DNA of 64,000 nucleotides, taken from the NCBI GenBank assembly GCA_036494465.1, contig DASXOJ010000027.1, positions 27,356 through 91,355 on the forward strand, written 5' to 3'. The notes under the pieces are model-generated. The model was not told the origin of the DNA. It did not search any database and saw only the letters and a list, made by a program, of their open reading frames with translations. A program made the translations under genes and the position numbers. Source of the stretch: CAJCJE01 sp036494465 (GTDB taxonomy: Bacteria > Actinomycetota > Actinomycetes > Mycobacteriales > Pseudonocardiaceae). Of this stretch, positions 59,271 through 64,000 are shown one piece after another (the stretch's first letter is position 1; each line of letters starts with the position of its first letter).

Positions 59271-60422
59271 GTGTCGCGGACCCCGATCGGCATTGCCATG
59301 AACGGTGTCACCGGTCGGATGGGATATCGCCAGCACCTGCTGCGGTCCATCCTCGCGATTCGGGAACAGGGTGGACACCGGCTGGCCGACGGCACCCTGC
59401 TGTGGCCGGAACCGCTGCTGGTCGGGCGCAGCGAGGAGAAGCTGCGCGCCATCGCCGAGCGGCACGGCCTGACCCGGTGGACCACCTCGCTGGAGAAAGC
59501 GCTTGCCGATGACGACATCGAGATCTATTTCGACGCCCAGCTGACCAGCGCGCGCGAGCCCGCGGTGATCGCCGCGATCGAGGCCGGAAAGCACATTTAC
59601 GCCGAGAAGCCCACCGCGACCAGCCTGACCGGCGCCGTGCGCCTGGCCCGTCTCGCCGACGCGCGTGGGGTGCGCACCGGTGTGGTCGCGGACAAACTGT
59701 TCCTGCCTGGTTTGCGGAAGCTGCGCCGGCTGGCCGACGCCGGGTTCTTCGGCAAGGTGCTCTCGGTGGGCATCGAGTTCGGGTACTGGGTGTTCGAAGG
59801 GGACTGGCAACCCGCGCAGCGACCCTCCTGGAACTACCGGGCCGAGGACGGCGGCGGCATCATCAGCGACATGTTCCCGCACTGGCGCTACGTGCTGGAG
59901 GACATCGTCGCGCCGCTCCGCTCGGTCTACGCGACCGGTGCGATCGCCATCCCGCAACGCGTCGACGAGCAGGGGCAGCCCTACGACGCGACCGCCGAGG
60001 ACATCGGCTACGCGATCCTCGAACTCGACGGCGGCGTGCTGGCCACTATCCGGTCCTCCTGGGCGACCCGGGTGAACCGCGACGAGCTGGTGCAGATCCA
60101 CGTGGACGGCACCGAGGGCAGCGCGGTCGCGGGCCTGTGGTCGTGCCGCACCCAGCACCGCGTGGCAACGCCGAAAGCGGTCTGGAACCCAGACCTGCCA
60201 ACGGATCACGAATTCCGCGCCGACTGGCAGGAAGTGCCCGCCAACACCGAGTTCGACAACGGGTTCAAGGTGCAGTGGGAGGCGTTCCTGTCGCACGTGG
60301 TCGCGGACACCCCGTTCCCGTGGGACCTGATGGCGGGGGCGCGCGGCGTGCAGCTCGCCGAGCTCGCGATGGAATCCGCGCGAGCCGGCAGCAAGCTGCC
60401 GATTCCGGACCTGGCGCTGTGA
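59271..60422 (+). CDS. Gfo/Idh/MocA-family oxidoreductase
   Basis: The 383-residue protein starts at GTG 59271, after AGGAGG at four bases. The N-terminal Rossmann domain begins PIGIAMNGVTGRMGYRQHLL and contains the signature Glu-Lys-Pro in HIYAEKPTATSLTGAVRLA. The C-terminal domain (GGGIISDMFPHWRYVLED) holds the usual catalytic Asp and His. It would oxidise a sugar or cyclitol with NAD(P). Its stop overlaps the DUF993 start (GTGA). LacI control is indicated by the upstream operator. Confidence 0.92.
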   Translation: MSRTPIGIAMNGVTGRMGYRQHLLRSILAIREQGGHRLADGTLLWPEPLLVGRSEEKLRAIAERHGLTRWTTSLEKALADDDIEIYFDAQLTSAREPAVIAAIEAGKHIYAEKPTATSLTGAVRLARLADARGVRTGVVADKLFLPGLRKLRRLADAGFFGKVLSVGIEFGYWVFEGDWQPAQRPSWNYRAEDGGGIISDMFPHWRYVLEDIVAPLRSVYATGAIAIPQRVDEQGQPYDATAEDIGYAILELDGGVLATIRSSWATRVNRDELVQIHVDGTEGSAVAGLWSCRTQHRVATPKAVWNPDLPTDHEFRADWQEVPANTEFDNGFKVQWEAFLSHVVADTPFPWDLMAGARGVQLAELAMESARAGSKLPIPDLAL

Positions 60423-61537
60423 ACACGCTGCGCCTGCCAGGGATCGGCGACTACCGCTGCGTCGGCGCGGCACCATTGCCCGCCGATTCGGCGCCGTTCC
60501 GGTCCAGGGTCGCGTTCGCGGCGGCGCACGTGGTCGCCGATCCGTTCGCCGATTCGACGTCCGCTGTGGACTGGACGGCGACCCTGCGCTTCCGGCACCA
60601 CCTCTGGTCGCTCGGGCTCGGCATCGCAGATGCCATGGACACCGCGCAGCGCGGCATGGGCCTGACCTGGGACAACGCCCGCGAGCTCATCAGGCGTTCC
60701 GGCGCGGAAGCCAAGGCCGTTGGCGGCCGGCTGGCGTGCGGCGCGGGTACCGATCAGCTCACCGGACCGGCGACGGTCGCCGAGGTGCTCGCGGCGTACG
60801 AGGAGCAGGTCGCGCTGGTCGAGGAGGCTGGTGCGCAGGTGATCCTGATGGCCAGCCCGGCGCTCGCTGTGGCGGCGAAGGGACCGGAGGACTACCTCGC
60901 GGTGTACGGGAAGCTGTTGGCGCAGACCAAGGAACCGGTGATCCTGCACTGGCTCGGGCCGATGTTCGCGCCCGCGCTGACCGGCTACTGGGGTTCCGTC
61001 GATCTCGACGTGGCCACCGAGACGCTGCTGGAGTTGTTGCGCGCCAACGCCGCCAAGGTCGACGGCATCAAACTGTCCCTTTTGGACGCTGCTCGGGAGC
61101 GTGCGCTGCGCGCCGCGTTGCCGGACGGTGTGCGGATGTACACCGGCGACGACTTCAACTACTCGGACCTGATCGCCGAGGGGAGCAACGCGCTGCTCGG
61201 CATCTTCGACCCGATCGCGCCGGTCGCCTCGGCCGCGCTGCGCGCGTTGGACGATGGCGACACCGCGCGCTACGCGGAGTTGTTCGCGCCCACGATCGAG
61301 CTGTCCCGGTTGCTGTTCGCCGAGCCGACCTACCACTACAAGACCGGCGTGGTGTTCCTCGCCTGGCTGACCGGTCACCAGGACCACTTCCTGATGGTCG
61401 GTGGTCAGCAGGGCGCGCGGTCGCTGCCGCACCTGGCCAAGGTGTTCGTGCTCGCCGATCGGGCCGGTCTGTTCACCGATCCGGACCTGGCGGCGGACCG
61501 CATGCGCCAGCTACTGTCCGTAGCAGGGCTGGTCTGA
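60419..61537 (+). CDS. DUF993 family protein (dihydrodipicolinate-synthase-like)
   Basis: The 372-residue protein starts at GTG 60419 and has segments of DUF993 (PF06187): RFRHHLWSLGLGIADAMDTA, RGMGLTWDNARELIRRS, VILMASPALAVAAKGPEDYL, KVDGIKLSLLDAARE and MYTGDDFNYSDLI. The fold is like class I aldolases of the DapA superfamily, with Lys in KVDGIKLS placed as a Schiff-base candidate. The reaction is not known. Coupling with a Gfo/Idh dehydrogenase and a LacI-linked isomerase suggests that it cleaves or dehydrates a keto-sugar intermediate. Confidence 0.9.
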   Translation: MNTLRLPGIGDYRCVGAAPLPADSAPFRSRVAFAAAHVVADPFADSTSAVDWTATLRFRHHLWSLGLGIADAMDTAQRGMGLTWDNARELIRRSGAEAKAVGGRLACGAGTDQLTGPATVAEVLAAYEEQVALVEEAGAQVILMASPALAVAAKGPEDYLAVYGKLLAQTKEPVILHWLGPMFAPALTGYWGSVDLDVATETLLELLRANAAKVDGIKLSLLDAARERALRAALPDGVRMYTGDDFNYSDLIAEGSNALLGIFDPIAPVASAALRALDDGDTARYAELFAPTIELSRLLFAEPTYHYKTGVVFLAWLTGHQDHFLMVGGQQGARSLPHLAKVFVLADRAGLFTDPDLAADRMRQLLSVAGLV

Positions 61538-61545
61538 TCAGGCAC

Positions 61546-61568
61546 AGTACCTGCCCAAAGGTGAGTAC
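61546..61568 (+). promoter_or_regulatory. HxlR-type operator
   Basis: GTAC (61547-61550) and GTAC (61565-61568) enclose an inner inverted repeat, ACCT (61549-61552) and AGGT (61559-61562). This layout is typical of HxlR-family sites. It lies 40 bases before the HxlR start and suggests autoregulation. Confidence 0.55.
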
Positions 61569-61608
61569 ATGAAGATACCACCGTGCTGACCAGAGGTAGG
61601 CTTAAGCC

Positions 61609-62013
61609 ATGACTGAGGTTGTTCCGCCTGCGGTCGACGAGCACGGCCAGCTCGTCTTCGACGTGTTCGCACGGGCCTGCACGTCCCGCGAAACGCTGGA
61701 GCACATCACCGGCCGGTGGGGCATCCTGGCGCTCGCCGCGCTGATGGACGGGACGTTCCGGTTCAACGCGCTGCGCAGGAAGGTCGACGGGGTGAGCGAG
61801 AAGATGCTCGCCCAGACCCTGCACGCCCTGGAACGCGACGGTTTCGTGCTGCGCGACGCGCAGGCGACGATCCCGCCCCGCGTGGACTACAGCCTCACCC
61901 CGCTCGGCCGGGCGATGGCCGAGAAGCTGCTCGACCTGATCGAGACGCTGGAAGGGCGCATGCCCGAGGTGCTCGCGGCGCGGGTAGCGGTGGATGCCGC
62001 GAAAGCCAAGTAG
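61609..62013 (+). CDS. HxlR-family transcriptional regulator
   Basis: The 134-residue protein shows the HxlR winged helix: RETLEHITGRWGILALAALM, GTFRFNALRRKVDGVSEKML then AQTLHALERDGFV, and PPRVDYSLTPLGR. The family often starts with a redox-sensing Cys; here Cys24 lies in ARACTSRETL, just before the fold. The target gene is not obvious because the flanking genes are parallel or convergent. The operator at 61546-61568 points to self-control. Confidence 0.92.
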   Translation: MTEVVPPAVDEHGQLVFDVFARACTSRETLEHITGRWGILALAALMDGTFRFNALRRKVDGVSEKMLAQTLHALERDGFVLRDAQATIPPRVDYSLTPLGRAMAEKLLDLIETLEGRMPEVLAARVAVDAAKAK

Positions 62014-62036
62014 GCGGCGCCGGGCGAAGCTGGTGA

Positions 62037-62819
62037 TCAGCGCGGCATCTTGCGCCAGATCGCGCGCGGCAGCAGGCGGAACGCGGCGAACACGAGCCGC
62101 AACGTGCCGGGCACCCAGACCTCGCCCTTGCCCTTGACGAACGCCGCGACGGTCGCGTCCGCGACCTGGTCCGGGGTGCTGGACAGCGGTGCGGGCGACA
62201 TGCCGTCGGTCATCCGGCCGATCACGAAACCGGGCCGGACCAGCAGCAAATGCACGCCGGTGCCGTCGAGCGCGTCCGCGAGCCCGCTGGCGAACCCGTC
62301 CAGCCCGGCCTTCGCGGATCCGTACACGTAGTTCGCACGCCGCACCCGCACACCGGCGACCGACGAGAACACGATCAGCGTGCCCCGGCGGGGGTGGGCC
62401 CCCGTCAGGGGGTCGGTCGTGACACTGCCCTGTTCGCGCAACATGGTCGCGAGTTCGGACAGGATGCTCACGTGCGCGACGTAGTCGGTGTGCACGATCG
62501 AGAGCGCGTGCGCGGTGTCGGTTTCCGCGCGCTGCTGGTCGCCGAGGATGCCGAACGCGGTCACCACCACGTCCAGCGGACCGTGCTGCTTGGTGATGTC
62601 GGCGAGGAACGTGGCGTGCTCGCCGACCTCGTCCGCGTCGAACTCGACCCGGGCCACGTTCGCGGCGCCCGCTTCGCGCAGCGCGGCTTCCTCGGTGTTC
62701 AGGTCGGCGCAGCGGCGCGCGGCCAGCACGAAGTCACGATGGCCCTTCCTTGCCAGCCGGACGGCAACCGCCAGCCCGATCTCGCTGCGGCCGCCGAGCA
62801 CCAACACTGTTCCGCTCAT
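62037..62819 (-). CDS. dprE2: DprE2-like decaprenylphosphoryl-2-keto-ribose reductase (SDR)
   Basis: The 260-residue short-chain dehydrogenase has the cofactor loop VLGGRSEIGLAVAVRLA, catalytic Ser in IVFSSVAGVRVRRA and Tyr-Lys in YVYGSAKAGLDGF. The stretch VRRANYVYGSAKAGLDGF closely matches mycobacterial DprE2 (VRRANFVYGSTKAGLDGF). DprE2 reduces the keto intermediate made by DprE1 to give decaprenylphosphoryl-arabinose for arabinan synthesis. DprE1 is not next to it here, unlike in mycobacteria. It follows a methyltransferase gene by six bases on the same strand. Confidence 0.8.
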   Translation of the reverse strand: MSGTVLVLGGRSEIGLAVAVRLARKGHRDFVLAARRCADLNTEEAALREAGAANVARVEFDADEVGEHATFLADITKQHGPLDVVVTAFGILGDQQRAETDTAHALSIVHTDYVAHVSILSELATMLREQGSVTTDPLTGAHPRRGTLIVFSSVAGVRVRRANYVYGSAKAGLDGFASGLADALDGTGVHLLLVRPGFVIGRMTDGMSPAPLSSTPDQVADATVAAFVKGKGEVWVPGTLRLVFAAFRLLPRAIWRKMPR

Positions 62820-62825
62820 GGGCGC

Positions 62826-63476
62826 CTAGTGTGCCGGACGGTGAAACTCCGCCCGCCATTGGCGGTAACCCGAGTCGCCGGCGAGCTCCTCGACGAGTAC
62901 CTGGTCCAGGTCGAACGCGTCGATCTCGGCGCGGGTCATCTTCCACGGCGGTCCGGCGATCGGTTCACCGTCGGCGCGCACCATCGCGATCACCAGCAAC
63001 GTGCCGCCCGGCGCGACCATCGAAACGACCGCCTTGGTCGCGTCCGCGCGCACGGTCGGCGGCAACGCCTGCACCGTGTAGCTCTCCACCACCAGGTCGA
63101 AGGCGCCGAGCAGATCGGCGGGTGCGTCGAGCAGGTTGGCGACGCGGTAGTGCACGGTCGAGTCGGGGTAGCGCTCCCGCGCGGTCTTGATCGCGGTCTG
63201 CGCCACGTCGATCGCGGTCACCGTGTAGCCGCGCGTCGCCAGGTATTCGCTGTCGCGGCCGAGCCCGCAGCCGATCACCAGCGCCCGCGCGCCCACGCCA
63301 TCGCGCCGGTCGCCCCATTCGGCGATCAGACCGTTGGGCGCGCCCCGGTCCCACGGCATGCCGTGCTCGCCGCGTTCGCCCGACGAGTACAGCTCGTCGA
63401 ACCACCGCGTCGGGTCGCCATCGGAAACGGCCGCGTTGGCGAGGCGGTCCGCGGTGCCCTCCCAGTCCCTGTCCAC
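62826..63476 (-). CDS. SAM-dependent methyltransferase (thiopurine-type)
   Basis: The 216-residue protein has RWFDELYSSGERGEHGMPWD, motif I ALVIGCGLGRDSEYLATRGY, motif II VTAIDVAQTAIKTARERYPD and VVESYTVQALPP, the class I pattern of the Methyltransf_25/TPMT-like group. The GTG at 63476 follows the molybdenum hydroxylase stop by 11 bases and has no clear ribosome site. It precedes the DprE2-like gene by six bases. The acceptor is unknown; a role with the SDR is possible only from proximity. Confidence 0.85.
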   Translation of the reverse strand: MDRDWEGTADRLANAAVSDGDPTRWFDELYSSGERGEHGMPWDRGAPNGLIAEWGDRRDGVGARALVIGCGLGRDSEYLATRGYTVTAIDVAQTAIKTARERYPDSTVHYRVANLLDAPADLLGAFDLVVESYTVQALPPTVRADATKAVVSMVAPGGTLLVIAMVRADGEPIAGPPWKMTRAEIDAFDLDQVLVEELAGDSGYRQWRAEFHRPAH

Positions 63477-63487
63477 GCGCTCGATTC

Positions 63488-64000
63488 TTACAGCAACTTG
63501 TCCAGCGTGATGGGCAAACTCCGCACTCGTTTGCCGGACGCGTTGTAGACGGCGTTGGCGACGGCGGCAGCCACGCCGATGATGCCGAGCTCGCCGATGC
63601 CGCGCATGCCGATCGGGGTGAACTTGGTGTCCGGGTAGTTCAGGAAGGTCACGTCGATGTGCGGCAGGTCCGCGTTGACCGGAACCAGGTAGGAGCCCAG
63701 GTTCGCGTTGGCGATCCGGCCGCTGGTCTCCAGCACGCTGCCCTCCAGCAGCGCCTGGCCGATGCCCATGATCACGCCGCCCATGATCTGGCTGCGCGCG
63801 GTCGTGCTGTCCACGATCGTGCCCGCGTCCATCACGGACAGCAGCCGCGACACCCTCGGCTCCGCCGTCCACTTGTTCACCCGCACCTCGCAGAAGTGCG
63901 CGCCGAAGGAGTAGTAGCTGTAGCCGGAGGTCGTGGTTTTGCTCGCCGTGCCGGTCGCCTCGACGCCCGCCATGTTCATCTTGCCGAGCAGCGCGCCGAA
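63488..64000 (-). CDS. Molybdenum hydroxylase large subunit, C-terminal part
   Basis: The final 170 residues of an aldehyde oxidase/xanthine dehydrogenase-type large subunit are present; the 5' end lies outside the window. GYSYYSFGAHFCEVRVNKWT, SQIMGGVIMGIGQALLE and GIGELGIIGVAAAVANAVYN, with the conserved catalytic Glu in GIGELG, are characteristic of the molybdopterin-binding domain. It hydroxylates aldehydes or N-heterocycles using water-derived oxygen, with small FeS and FAD subunits usually encoded upstream. The gene ends 11 bases before the methyltransferase start. Confidence 0.92.
   Translation of the reverse strand, partial: FGALLGKMNMAGVEATGTASKTTTSGYSYYSFGAHFCEVRVNKWTAEPRVSRLLSVMDAGTIVDSTTARSQIMGGVIMGIGQALLEGSVLETSGRIANANLGSYLVPVNADLPHIDVTFLNYPDTKFTPIGMRGIGELGIIGVAAAVANAVYNASGKRVRSLPITLDKLL

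Noticed and set aside
1..64000. tRNA, rRNA, riboswitch or CRISPR array
   Set aside because: No cloverleaf-like segment, conserved rRNA stretch, known riboswitch core or regularly spaced repeat was found by eye; a covariance-model search would be decisive.

Overview
This window is high-GC actinobacterial chromosome. Three things point to the Pseudonocardiales or a near relative rather than Streptomyces: GTG starts and 1- to 4-base stop/start overlaps are frequent; there are two SAV2177-type S-adenosyl methyltransferases, a DUF222/HNH (13E12-type) protein and many TetR/ROK/LacI/SARP regulators; and there is a DprE2-like reductase, which implies an arabinan-containing wall. The placement is inference. 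About 59 protein genes fill almost all of the sequence. No tRNA, rRNA, CRISPR array, transposase, integrase or origin is visible. No gap reaches 300 bases; the largest are 43570-43823, 26329-26560 and 13496-13722.

Layout. 1-4020: lipid-modification locus (DUF1365, FAD oxidoreductase, cyclopropane-synthase-like methyltransferase, DUF1295 membrane protein) around a perfect CRP-type site. 4123-9536: chitosan-type cassette of ROK regulator, secreted GH2 exo-glucosaminidase and ROK sugar kinase. 9567-18793: methyltransferase, Lnt-like acyltransferase, FMN reductase with divergent XRE regulator, HNH protein, TetR/hydrolase pair, and a small membrane-protein/winged-helix operon with repeated AAGTACTT operators. 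18790-23395: isochorismatase-like hydrolase with NCS1 permease; MFS sugar porter with LLM monooxygenase. 23417-26328: two tandem secreted GH18 chitinases, each with a DasR (dre-type) site in its promoter. 26561-33283: three-gene FtsX-type ABC exporter divergent from a Tet/OtrA-type ribosomal protection protein. 33362-38407: acyl-CoA synthetase, secreted lipase, P450 plus ferredoxin with divergent TetR. 38400-41031: GntR, ADP-ribosylglycohydrolase and PfkB kinase in one overlapping operon. 41143-45236: AHSA1/ArsR pair, SARP regulator, sedolisin. 45294-50718: second SAV2177 methyltransferase, large S8 peptidase, rhomboid, Pro-rich membrane protein. 50824-55656: PfkB/GH4 divergent pair, citrate synthase and HTH-citrate synthase divergent pair. 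55672-61537: anchored protein, hydrolase, and a LacI-controlled sugar module (isomerase, Gfo/Idh/MocA dehydrogenase, DUF993). 61609-64000: HxlR regulator, DprE2-like reductase, methyltransferase, and the end of a molybdenum hydroxylase large subunit.

How they work together. Amino-sugar polymer use recurs: the exo-glucosaminidase cassette and both chitinases carry dre-type sites, consistent with GlcNAc-responsive DasR control. Two further regulons can be read from shared operators. First, the GntR start region (41019-41036) and the NCS1 permease upstream region (20827-20844), 20 kb apart, carry nearly the same 18-base element in the same orientation. This links permease and amidohydrolase with ADP-ribosylglycohydrolase and PfkB kinase. 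Second, the same 14-base LacI-type palindrome lies before the isomerase (57271-57284) and before the Gfo/Idh-DUF993 operon (59238-59251), defining a compact sugar pathway of unknown substrate. Several genes appear leaderless, with a -10 element about 6 bases before the start codon.
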